Of a stretch of DNA of 9,321 bases, positions 1-6,486 are shown piece after piece. How positions within the stretch are numbered: the first letter of the stretch is position 1; every line of letters begins with the position of its first letter. The DNA is from Caryophanales bacterium UBA4869. GTDB lineage: Bacteria; Bacillota_I; Bacilli_A; RFN20; CAG-288. Both the position numbers and the translations under genes were made by a program. The notes beneath the pieces were generated by a model. It was not told where the DNA came from, did no database searches, and saw nothing but the letters and a program-made list of their open reading frames with translations. The stretch spans positions 33,587-42,907 of the forward strand of contig DHDT01000010.1 of the NCBI GenBank assembly GCA_002399505.1, written 5' to 3'.

Positions 1-699
1 GCCGACAAACCCGAAGAGGAATTATTCCAGCTCTTTGATAAAAAGATGATAGACAATGGTTCTGAAAATCGTCTTCTTCAGGGATATGGGCTAACAGAGA
101 CTGTCACCGTAAATTTCGTCAACACCAGCACCGATAACAGAATAGGATCTGTTGGAAAACCTCTTTTGGGAGTAAGACTGAGGATTGCAGGAGATAGTGA
201 TTTCAACAAAGATATCGGACCTGACAACGACGGAATTATTATGATTTCATCAGATGGCGTATGCTTAGGATATCTAAATACTCCTAAGGAAAAGCAGCCC
301 TTCCATTACGACTACGATGGAACAAAATGGCTTATCACAGGTGATATCGGGCACTATGACAAAGACGGATATCTTTTCTTCAAAAACCGAGCTACGGATG
401 TCCTTAAAATCGCCGGCTATTCTATCTTCCCAAGCGATATTGAAATGTACGCTAACCGCTGCCCGAACGTCAAAAGCAGTGCGGCCGTTTATATAGACTC
501 TGATTCACATCCCTATGTCCATTTGTTTTTGGAGACTGATTCAGGTGTTGATCAGGATAAGATAAAAAAGGAATGTCTCAAGATTTTACAGGATAATCTC
601 ATCCGTTATTCAGTCCCGGAAAGAATAACTGTCCTCAATGCTCTTCCCAGAACCGAAGTCGGTAAAATCGACAAGAAAAAACTTCGGGAAGTCAAATAA
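1..699 (+). CDS. ANL-superfamily acyl-CoA synthetase / AMP-dependent ligase, C-terminal part (5' end outside window)
   Basis: The frame is open from base 1, so the ATG at 46 is an internal methionine and not the start; 232 residues are visible. They carry the C-terminal signatures of acyl-adenylate-forming enzymes: GYGLTET (visible residues 28-34, the A5 motif of the adenylation site), LITGD at about 111-115 (A7, ribose-binding Asp), the hinge/A8 stretch from NRATDVLK to IFPSDIE (about 129-147), and PRTEVGKIDKKKL near the end, whose Lys222 matches the catalytic lysine (A10). Family members activate a carboxylate with ATP to an acyl-adenylate and pass it to CoA or a carrier-protein thiol. The acid-binding pocket lies upstream of the window, so the substrate cannot be inferred. 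The C-terminal subdomain looks complete and ends normally at TAA. The gene converges on the minus-strand operon. An acyl-CoA ligase is most likely; an acyl-ACP synthetase or a stand-alone adenylation protein is possible. Confidence 0.9.
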   Translation, partial: ADKPEEELFQLFDKKMIDNGSENRLLQGYGLTETVTVNFVNTSTDNRIGSVGKPLLGVRLRIAGDSDFNKDIGPDNDGIIMISSDGVCLGYLNTPKEKQPFHYDYDGTKWLITGDIGHYDKDGYLFFKNRATDVLKIAGYSIFPSDIEMYANRCPNVKSSAAVYIDSDSHPYVHLFLETDSGVDQDKIKKECLKILQDNLIRYSVPERITVLNALPRTEVGKIDKKKLREVK

Positions 700-702
700 A
701 AC

Positions 703-743
703 AAAAAGAAGTGAACCCTGATATTGGACCAGGTGTTCACTTC
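703..743 (-). terminator. Rho-independent terminator of the minus-strand operon
   Basis: A perfect 9 bp inverted repeat (708-716 with 735-743, GAAGTGAAC/GTTCACTTC) continues as CCTG/CAGG (717-720 with 730-733) past a single bulged base at 734, around a 9-base loop. Read on the minus strand the stem is followed at once by TTTTTGTTTT (707 downward), the classic intrinsic terminator arrangement, 28 bp after the plsC stop. On the plus strand the stem is followed by AGATATCTATT with no T-run, so it should stop the minus operon efficiently and the plus-strand ligase gene only weakly, if at all. Confidence 0.88.
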
Positions 744-770
744 AGATATCTATTACCTGACAGTCTCTTT

Positions 771-1586
771 TTAATGTTTTCTTGTCTCAGTAGACCTGAG
801 AACTTTGTCAGTCTCTTCATCCGTATAGCCGTTTAATTCCTTGACATATTTTCGGTCTAAAACAATCATTTCCTCTAGATTCTTCAAGATCAGGTTGTGC
901 GATTCCAAAGCCAGTTCCTTAGTAGTCATCTTCTCACATTCTTCAGGCAGGAATGGTCTGAGGAATCTGATTTGGATAGGATAGGTCTTATAATGATAAT
1001 TAGGATTAAGGACACGGTCAGAAAGATAGATGGCGACGGGGACAACCGGTAAACCCAGTCTTTCAGCCGGTTTGAAACTTCCGTGATGGAAAGGAAGCAT
1101 CTTGAAATCAGGAGGAGTCTCACGTGTTCCTTCCGGGAAGATGACAAAGGACAGTTCCTTTTCTTTTTCCATCTCGTCTTCAACTTCCTTAAATACTTTT
1201 ATTTCGCTTCTCAGGTCTTCCCGGTCTAAGAATTTTCCGCCTAATCCGATATTGGCATTGCCGATGACCGGTAGTTTTATAGCTTCTTTCTTTGATAAGA
1301 AGGCGACAGGCCTATCGGAGACGGCGATGAAGGAAAGAGGATCCATATAGGAGACGTGATTGGCGACAAAGAGAACCTGGCCTTTAGGAAGATTCTCCTG
1401 ACCGGATACGATAAAGCGGGTGCGCAGAGACCGGCGACATAGTTCCAGGACTATTTTTCTCAGTCCATAATAACGATAATCGAGATTGTATTTTTCCTTG
1501 TGTTTGCTAGTCTTGTTGGTGAAGAAGAAAGACTGCACAAGAGATGGGATACCTTGGACTATCATTCTGAAAAGTTTTCTGTTCAT
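771..1586 (-). CDS. plsC: PlsC-type 1-acyl-sn-glycerol-3-phosphate acyltransferase (lysophosphatidate acyltransferase family)
   Basis: The 271-residue protein has the four acyltransferase blocks of the PlsC/LPLAT family in order. These are NHVSYMD (His77 and Asp82, the catalytic HX4D), GGKFLDRED (116-124, block II), FPEGTR (150-155, block III, glycerol-phosphate binding) and VPVAIY (182-187, block IV). The expected reaction is transfer of an acyl group to the sn-2 position of lysophosphatidic acid to give phosphatidic acid at the inner face of the membrane. No clear transmembrane helix is seen, but the hydrophobic and basic N-terminus (1-30) could associate with the bilayer. The C-terminal tail of about 50 residues is charged and unassigned. 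The ATG start is supported by AAGAGGAG (1595-1602) 8 nt upstream, inside the 23 bp gap after pulA. It is the last gene before the terminator. Acceptor specificity, including lysophospholipid alternatives, cannot be read from sequence. Confidence 0.92.
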   Translation of the reverse strand: MNRKLFRMIVQGIPSLVQSFFFTNKTSKHKEKYNLDYRYYGLRKIVLELCRRSLRTRFIVSGQENLPKGQVLFVANHVSYMDPLSFIAVSDRPVAFLSKKEAIKLPVIGNANIGLGGKFLDREDLRSEIKVFKEVEDEMEKEKELSFVIFPEGTRETPPDFKMLPFHHGSFKPAERLGLPVVPVAIYLSDRVLNPNYHYKTYPIQIRFLRPFLPEECEKMTTKELALESHNLILKNLEEMIVLDRKYVKELNGYTDEETDKVLRSTETRKH

Positions 1587-1594
1587 ATTATTTG

Positions 1595-1602
1595 CTCCTC
1601 TT
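1595..1602 (-). promoter_or_regulatory. Ribosome binding site of plsC
   Basis: AAGAGGAG on the minus strand, 8 nt before the ATG and lying wholly in the short pulA-plsC gap. It fixes the plsC start. It also argues that the preceding TGA (1610-1612) is a true stop, since a well-placed initiation signal follows directly. Confidence 0.8.
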
Positions 1603-1609
1603 GATGCTT

Positions 1610-3748
1610 TCAGTCATTCTTCATATGGAAGACGTTGATGGAAAGGCCGTTGATGATAGCCATTCTGATAAAGATATCAGATTTAGTCACATCCCCCGTC
1701 TCATTGAAATCAAGCTTAACATAATCATTGAAGGCATAGGTGAAATTAGTCTTGGAGGGATTGAAGATGGCAAAGACAGTGAAACCGTTGAAAAGATAGT
1801 TTATCTTCAAAGCACCAAAAGGAAGATTCTCAAAAGTGATGTCTTTGAGAGCCTTCTTGTGACCGGCTGAAGAAAGAACTATAAAATACTTTTTCAGCGC
1901 TATAGCTTCCTTAAAGAACTCATAAAGCTCTCTTCTCTTGTGAAGAAGATGGTAGTCGAATCCGTTGACGTCGTCACCTGATTTATAGGAGTTTCCGTCA
2001 CCGTCTTTTGAATGACCGATTTCCTGACCTTCATGGAAGAAGGGAATACCGCGTGATAAGAGAACAGCGGCATTGCAGAGTTTGATTCTCTTGATAATCT
2101 CAGAAGGCCTATCGTCAGGGCAGGCAGCTACTATCTTGTCATAAAGAGTGAAGTTATCGTGACATTCGACAAAGTTTATCGATTGGTCAGGAGTGACAAA
2201 CATCGGAGCAAAAGCTAAGGGAACACTGGAACCCAAGATAACATGCTTGAATCCGTCGCGGTAGTTGGTATCCCCTAAAAGATAGCCTCTTATCGCAATT
2301 CCGCCTTCATCGCTCTTTCCTTTGCTGACATCGCGGAAGCGGTCATTGAAGAAAGAACAGAAAGGCATTTTGTCAGCGTTGCTGATAGAGCCTTTGATAT
2401 CGCCTGGCATATTGGTGCCTAAGTCCCAGCCTTCGCCATAGAAGAGAATGTTCTTTTTCTTTGCAGACAGTTTCTTATAGGCTTCCTTCAAAGTATCGAC
2501 ATCAGTGATTCCCATCAAATCAAAACGGAAGCCATCGACATCATAGAAATCAAGCGCGTGCATAAGAGAATCGATGATGAGTTTTCTCACCATGTAATTG
2601 CGCGACTCGACATCGTTTCCGCATCCCGTCCCGTTAGAGAGAGAACCATCTGAATTGAAGCGGAAATAATAATTAGGGACTAGGAGAGAAAGAGAATTGA
2701 AATCTTGAGAGAAAACATGGTTATAGACAACATCAAAGACAACTCTCAGGCCCTTTGAATGAAGAGAGCTGACAAGGTTTCTGAGTTCTCGGACTCGGGC
2801 ATAAGGCTTATTTGGATTAGAGGAATATGAACCTTCCGGTGCGAAATAAAAAGCCGGATCATAACCCCAATTATAAGAATCGGCGGGATTGTCTTCGTCG
2901 ACAGTCTGGAAATCAAGTACCGGCTGAAGCTGAATATGGGTGACACCGAGACTTGAAAGATAATCGATGCCGACTGGCATTCCGTCCTCGCTCTTGATGT
3001 CTTCTTTGGCTAAAGCACTGTAGGTTCCCTTGTCAGGCAAAGAGGTAAGGGAAGTCATGTCTCTGACTGAGCACTCATAGATGATGGCCTTTTCCTTGTC
3101 GTTGAATTCAGGAAGATTCTTAGAACCGGTATCGATATCCTCGATCTTCTTAGGATCGATGACTAAGCCGTGATGACTGTTGCTGTCAAGAGAGAAAGCG
3201 TAAGGATCCACTACCTGATAGATCTCACCGAATATTCTGATTTCATAACGATATTCGGCTCCGTCATAATCGCCTTTCAGGTTATAGGTGAAGACACCTT
3301 TTTCCATATCCTGATTCATGACATAGGATTCCAGCTTATCAGTGGGTTTCTTCTTGATCAGAAGCATGACTAAGTCACTGAAAGGAGAAAAGACAGCAAA
3401 AGAAGTTTCATTCTTAGTATAAGAAGCACCTAAGGTGCCGTCATATCGATACTGTTCTTCAAACTCAGGCTCTTTGGCCAAGAAGGAGATATCGAGAGGG
3501 ATGAAGAAGTTGTTGGGAGTGCCTATCTGATACTTGTGACCGGGAATGAACTTAAATCCGTCAATATGAAGAGTGTAGATGAAAGCTGAACGTGATTCGC
3601 TGACACCGACAGGAAGAAGTTCGGTTTTCTGTCTGTCAAAATCATATAGCCGGAAAGTCTTCACATTCTGAACTGTGAAATCCTTGCTGACATAGACTTC
3701 AATGGTGTTCTTATTCTTGCAAGTCGCCTGTAGATATGGTTTTCTCAT
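1610..3748 (-). CDS. pulA: Type I pullulanase (GH13 alpha-1,6-glucan debranching enzyme), AmyX/PulA-like, cytoplasmic
   Basis: At 712 residues it is close to Bacillus AmyX (about 718). Residues 1-95 form an N-terminal beta-rich region, about 100-190 a CBM48-like carbohydrate-binding module, about 215-620 the GH13 barrel, and the rest a C-terminal beta domain. The type I pullulanase signature YNWGYDP is at 292-298. GH13 regions are complete: DVVYNH (339-344), GFRFDLMG (406-413, nucleophile Asp410), YGEGWD (437-442, acid/base Glu439) and ECHDN (528-532, Asp531). It should hydrolyse alpha-1,6 branches of pullulan, glycogen or branched maltodextrins. There is no signal peptide, LPXTG motif or repeat anchor, so it probably acts on internal glycogen or imported oligosaccharides. 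AGGAAA (3754-3759) precedes the ATG at short spacing. It starts 21 bp after acpS and ends with TGA. No other glycogen gene is in view, which makes its operon placement odd. Confidence 0.95.
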   Translation of the reverse strand: MRKPYLQATCKNKNTIEVYVSKDFTVQNVKTFRLYDFDRQKTELLPVGVSESRSAFIYTLHIDGFKFIPGHKYQIGTPNNFFIPLDISFLAKEPEFEEQYRYDGTLGASYTKNETSFAVFSPFSDLVMLLIKKKPTDKLESYVMNQDMEKGVFTYNLKGDYDGAEYRYEIRIFGEIYQVVDPYAFSLDSNSHHGLVIDPKKIEDIDTGSKNLPEFNDKEKAIIYECSVRDMTSLTSLPDKGTYSALAKEDIKSEDGMPVGIDYLSSLGVTHIQLQPVLDFQTVDEDNPADSYNWGYDPAFYFAPEGSYSSNPNKPYARVRELRNLVSSLHSKGLRVVFDVVYNHVFSQDFNSLSLLVPNYYFRFNSDGSLSNGTGCGNDVESRNYMVRKLIIDSLMHALDFYDVDGFRFDLMGITDVDTLKEAYKKLSAKKKNILFYGEGWDLGTNMPGDIKGSISNADKMPFCSFFNDRFRDVSKGKSDEGGIAIRGYLLGDTNYRDGFKHVILGSSVPLAFAPMFVTPDQSINFVECHDNFTLYDKIVAACPDDRPSEIIKRIKLCNAAVLLSRGIPFFHEGQEIGHSKDGDGNSYKSGDDVNGFDYHLLHKRRELYEFFKEAIALKKYFIVLSSAGHKKALKDITFENLPFGALKINYLFNGFTVFAIFNPSKTNFTYAFNDYVKLDFNETGDVTKSDIFIRMAIINGLSINVFHMKND

Positions 3749-3769
3749 GTTTGTTTCCTGATATTGTTA

Positions 3770-4093
3770 TTATTGATATAGTACCACAATGCTGACACAT
3801 TCCTTATCGTGAGACAAAGACAAGAAAGATCTGATTTTCTCTCCTTTGACATAAAGAACAGGCTTTTCAGCTTCTTTTCTCACTTCGATCTGAGGATAAG
3901 GAGTCTTCTTGTCACCGCTGGCTTTGACATAGCTTTCCTTGACAGAAAAACGGGAGGCTAGGAATTCTGCCTTGGAACTGCTTTTCTGATATTCTCCATA
4001 TTCTAAGAAGGAGAGAACCTTTATAGCCAGATCCTCTTTGTCCTCGAATCTGCTGATATCAGCGATATCTATGCCAACTCCCAGTATTTCCAT
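3770..4093 (-). CDS. acpS: Holo-[acyl-carrier-protein] synthase (4'-phosphopantetheinyl transferase)
   Basis: AcpS transfers 4'-phosphopantetheine from CoA to the conserved serine of acyl carrier protein, making holo-ACP for fatty acid synthesis; it is a cytoplasmic Mg2+-dependent trimer. The 107-residue length is slightly short but within the family range. Motifs are the N-terminal GVGIDIADI (5-13, metal-binding Asp9), the signature FLASRFSVKESYVKA (44-58, metal-binding Glu53 and Lys57) and the C-terminal SLSHDKE (92-98, His95). The start is fixed because family members begin within a few residues of the GIDI motif. The ATG lies only 2 bp after the stop of the YmfH-like gene, and no convincing Shine-Dalgarno precedes it, so translation probably depends on coupling to that gene. 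All key residues are present, so it should be active. Confidence 0.95.
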   Translation of the reverse strand: MEILGVGIDIADISRFEDKEDLAIKVLSFLEYGEYQKSSSKAEFLASRFSVKESYVKASGDKKTPYPQIEVRKEAEKPVLYVKGEKIRSFLSLSHDKECVSIVVLYQ

Positions 4094-4095
4094 AT

Positions 4096-5331
4096 TTATT
4101 TAATGAAGAAAGCACTGCGAGGATAAGTAGACAGTTCCTTGAGGAAAGTCTTGAAATTGGAAAAACTCAGTTTTGAGACCTGACCGACAATCGCAGTATA
4201 GGGAACGCTGTTGGCGTAGGCCTTGGCAAAACAAAGCAGGGCTTTCTTAGGAGAAGAAAGAAGACGGATGCTGTCTGCGTAATAGAACTTGACATAGTCA
4301 GAGAAACGATCGCGGTTGAGGTGTTTTGTCAAATCAGCGTGATAATCAGTCAAAAAGGTCACTAAGGCATTAGGAGAGGACTTAGTCTTGAAAGTGAGGA
4401 TTATCGAAGTATCTTCTCCGCCTTGGATGAGACTACAGCCATCAAGATAGGAATCAGTCGATCTGACACCGGTCAGAAATTCCGGATTCTCGCTATATAA
4501 GATAGGAAGCACGACTTCATAGATATCGAATAACAGCTGTCCGTAATTCTCATAAAGCTTCTCTCTCTTAGGGAGTTTGATTCCGAAAGACAGAGTTGAT
4601 TCCCGGACTTCAAAACGTCCGGTGCTATAGGTGTCTTTGACCTTGGAGTAATCCTCTTCGAATTTCAGTTCCTTATTATAGGTAGTGATATTGCCGGGTA
4701 TTCTCAGTTTGCTCAGTCCTTCCTTAAACTGACTGGGTGTCATATCACCTGAGACCATGATGGTCATCTCTTTGGCAATATAGTAACGGAGAAGGAACTT
4801 CTTCATCGCGGAAGCGTGAATGAGAACACTCTCTTCATAGGTAGGCTGATAGCCGTTTCTGATGGGGGAATTGAAATACATATTATTTAGAAGTCCTTTG
4901 ATGGAGGGAGTGAAGGGATTCTCATCCTTAGCGACTAGATACTGTCTCTTGAATTCATCGACATCGGCTTCCGTAAAGTCGATATTGGCGATCTTGTCCA
5001 TGACGATTTTCAAGGGAGAAAAGATATCGCCTAAGGTATCAAGCTGAAAGAGAGTATAGGAGAAATCAGTATGGCTTCGTCCGATAGTGGAAGCTTGAAG
5101 AAGCTGATCCACGGTTTTATCGGACATAACCATCTTTTCTAATAAATAAGCGACACCAAAGGGCATCTTAGAGGAATTGATCTCTTCGTCATGAGGATAA
5201 CCGCCCTGATTGATATAGATGACCGCACTTGTCTCCTTAGTCTTTCTAGGATAGAGAAGGATACGCAAGCCGTTATCTAGTTTTTCTTCATAAAAGGGAC
5301 AGTTGAGATGTCCTAAATCACTTCTGATCAT
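4096..5331 (-). CDS. ymfH: YmfH-like M16-family protein with no zinc-binding motif (predicted pseudopeptidase)
   Basis: The 411-residue protein fits the YmfH group of M16 (insulinase/pitrilysin-like) proteins in length and landmarks. These include a GLRILLYPR-type first strand, PFGVAYLLEK (57-66) where active members have P-x-G-x-A-H-x-L-E-H, NNMYFNSPIR around 148-157, and a VSGDMTPSQF strand near 200. The HxxEH zinc motif is replaced by Y62-L-L-E65-K66, and the usual downstream glutamate ligand aligns by eye with Tyr131. All metal ligands but the general-base glutamate are therefore gone, and peptidase activity is not expected. The start overlaps the preceding gene by ATGA (5328-5331), with a strong AAGGAGG (5341-5347) 9 nt upstream. 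It probably pairs with the YmfF-like product encoded just before it. The family role is poorly defined. The ymfH assignment is inferred from similarity and gene order. Confidence 0.8.
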   Translation of the reverse strand: MIRSDLGHLNCPFYEEKLDNGLRILLYPRKTKETSAVIYINQGGYPHDEEINSSKMPFGVAYLLEKMVMSDKTVDQLLQASTIGRSHTDFSYTLFQLDTLGDIFSPLKIVMDKIANIDFTEADVDEFKRQYLVAKDENPFTPSIKGLLNNMYFNSPIRNGYQPTYEESVLIHASAMKKFLLRYYIAKEMTIMVSGDMTPSQFKEGLSKLRIPGNITTYNKELKFEEDYSKVKDTYSTGRFEVRESTLSFGIKLPKREKLYENYGQLLFDIYEVVLPILYSENPEFLTGVRSTDSYLDGCSLIQGGEDTSIILTFKTKSSPNALVTFLTDYHADLTKHLNRDRFSDYVKFYYADSIRLLSSPKKALLCFAKAYANSVPYTAIVGQVSKLSFSNFKTFLKELSTYPRSAFFIK

Positions 5332-6470
5332 CGCTCGTCTCCTCCTTTTTTAGCTGTATAGGACTGAAGGACAGCCATCGACTTGAAAGCGGCCTGGATC
5401 TTTTCTTTCTTAGGTACTTCATAGTCGAGGATATCATAGGAAAGTTTCAACCCGAGAGAGTATCCTCTCTGAGCCAGACTGAAGGCATCATCATAATCGG
5501 AGAAGACCTCAATCTTTCTCGCATTCATTATCTTGATGGCATCATCGACATAAGGAGTGGGGTCGACTGAAATCAGAGCATTGGTCTTAAGAAGAGACCT
5601 GATGTTTGAAGGAATACGGCCGGTTTTGAAAGTCAGAGCTAAAATAGCCTTATCAGTCGTCAAAAGGAAATGGTTAGTCTCAATCTGCGAATGGAACTGC
5701 TTATCGCAGATAGATTTCAGCGCCAGAGAAAGACTTTCCAAAGCGGTCTCGATCATAAAGAAATCGTTGTGGTCAGTGACTTTGCCAAAGCTGATAAGAT
5801 AAGAGACAGTCTCATCAGAAAAATAAGGTGATGAAATAGGAGTGTCGTTGAGGACATGGAAGGAAATAGGAGAAAGATCATTCTTAAAAGGCGGCAACCC
5901 TAAAAGAGGATCGTTTTTCATAGCCGGTCCAAAATAGAGATAATCTCCCGTAGTCGCTTCCTGGCATTCTCGAAGAGTGTTCAATACATCGAAGACTGAA
6001 AGAGAAGACAAAGCCTTGATATCAAGAGAAAGAGAGAAGAGAGGAACACCAAGACCTGACCTATTAGAGTCATAGGAGCTGTTCTTTTTTCTGCTCTTCA
6101 TCACAAACTCGTTGAGAAGACCGGAAAAGACATTCTTGTCCTGTGAAAAGCCGTCAGACAAAGCCTTGATCAAAAGTTCGCGTCCCTTCTTGAAAGGATC
6201 GACAAACAAATAAGAAAAAGCTTTGGTGATAACCTGAGAAAGAGCCGCGGTCAGCAAGTAGCCGTCTCCGTAATAGACAGCATCAAAAACTATCTTTCCG
6301 CCCAGATAAGAGGAAACACGGTCTTTGTTCTTTTTGACCTGGCTGTCATTGAGAAGATAAGCAAGAAAAGCGAGTCTTTCAGGAGAGGTGGATTCTTTTG
6401 TAAGATAGATTCTTCTTTTAATCGTCATCTCGGAAAAGGAATCAGAATAAAGATAATTTTGGCTGTTCAT
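5328..6470 (-). CDS. ymfF: YmfF-like M16-family protein, non-catalytic
   Basis: The 380-residue protein has no HxxEH or inverted HxxEH motif anywhere. Its N-terminal block (about 15-85: a KRRIYL strand, then RLAFLAYLLNDS, SSYLGGKIVFD and a GDGYLLTAALS strand) resembles the R-x-L-L-x-Y-L...Y-L-x-x-L-Y-G-A pattern of YmfF proteins. YmfF is itself the non-catalytic M16 partner in Bacillus as I recall it. It is shorter than typical YmfF (a little over 420 residues) and rather divergent, so the call leans on gene order: directly after ftsK/spoIIIE and before a ymfH-like gene. The ATG follows GAGGT (6475-6479) at short spacing, 16 bp after the ftsK stop. No signal peptide or membrane segment is seen, so the product is probably cytoplasmic. 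A function cannot be assigned; a scaffold in a heteromer with the YmfH-like protein is an inference. Confidence 0.7.
   Translation of the reverse strand: MNSQNYLYSDSFSEMTIKRRIYLTKESTSPERLAFLAYLLNDSQVKKNKDRVSSYLGGKIVFDAVYYGDGYLLTAALSQVITKAFSYLFVDPFKKGRELLIKALSDGFSQDKNVFSGLLNEFVMKSRKKNSSYDSNRSGLGVPLFSLSLDIKALSSLSVFDVLNTLRECQEATTGDYLYFGPAMKNDPLLGLPPFKNDLSPISFHVLNDTPISSPYFSDETVSYLISFGKVTDHNDFFMIETALESLSLALKSICDKQFHSQIETNHFLLTTDKAILALTFKTGRIPSNIRSLLKTNALISVDPTPYVDDAIKIMNARKIEVFSDYDDAFSLAQRGYSLGLKLSYDILDYEVPKKEKIQAAFKSMAVLQSYTAKKGGDER
5341..5347 (-). promoter_or_regulatory. Strong ribosome binding site of the YmfH-like gene, inside the upstream gene
   Basis: AAGGAGG on the minus strand, 9 nt before the ATG, lies inside the last codons of the YmfF-like gene. 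Together with the ATGA stop/start overlap it supports coupled, roughly equal synthesis of the two M16 proteins, as expected for partner subunits. Confidence 0.82.
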
Positions 6471-6486
6471 TTATACCTCAGAAACC

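Noticed and set aside
46..699. Treating the ATG at 46 as the start of a complete 217-residue gene
   Set aside because: The frame is open to base 1 and the visible part begins in the middle of an adenylation domain, just before the A5 motif, so the gene is cut by the window edge.
1592..1870. A plus-strand open frame of 92 codons overlapping the pulA 3' end
   Set aside because: It is antisense to the clearly coding pullulanase C-terminal domain, with no ribosome site or recognisable product.
4096..5331. Calling the YmfH-like gene a pseudogene because its catalytic motif is lost
   Set aside because: The frame is full length, has a strong ribosome site and is translationally coupled to its neighbour. 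Loss of catalytic residues alone fits a pseudopeptidase better than a decayed gene.
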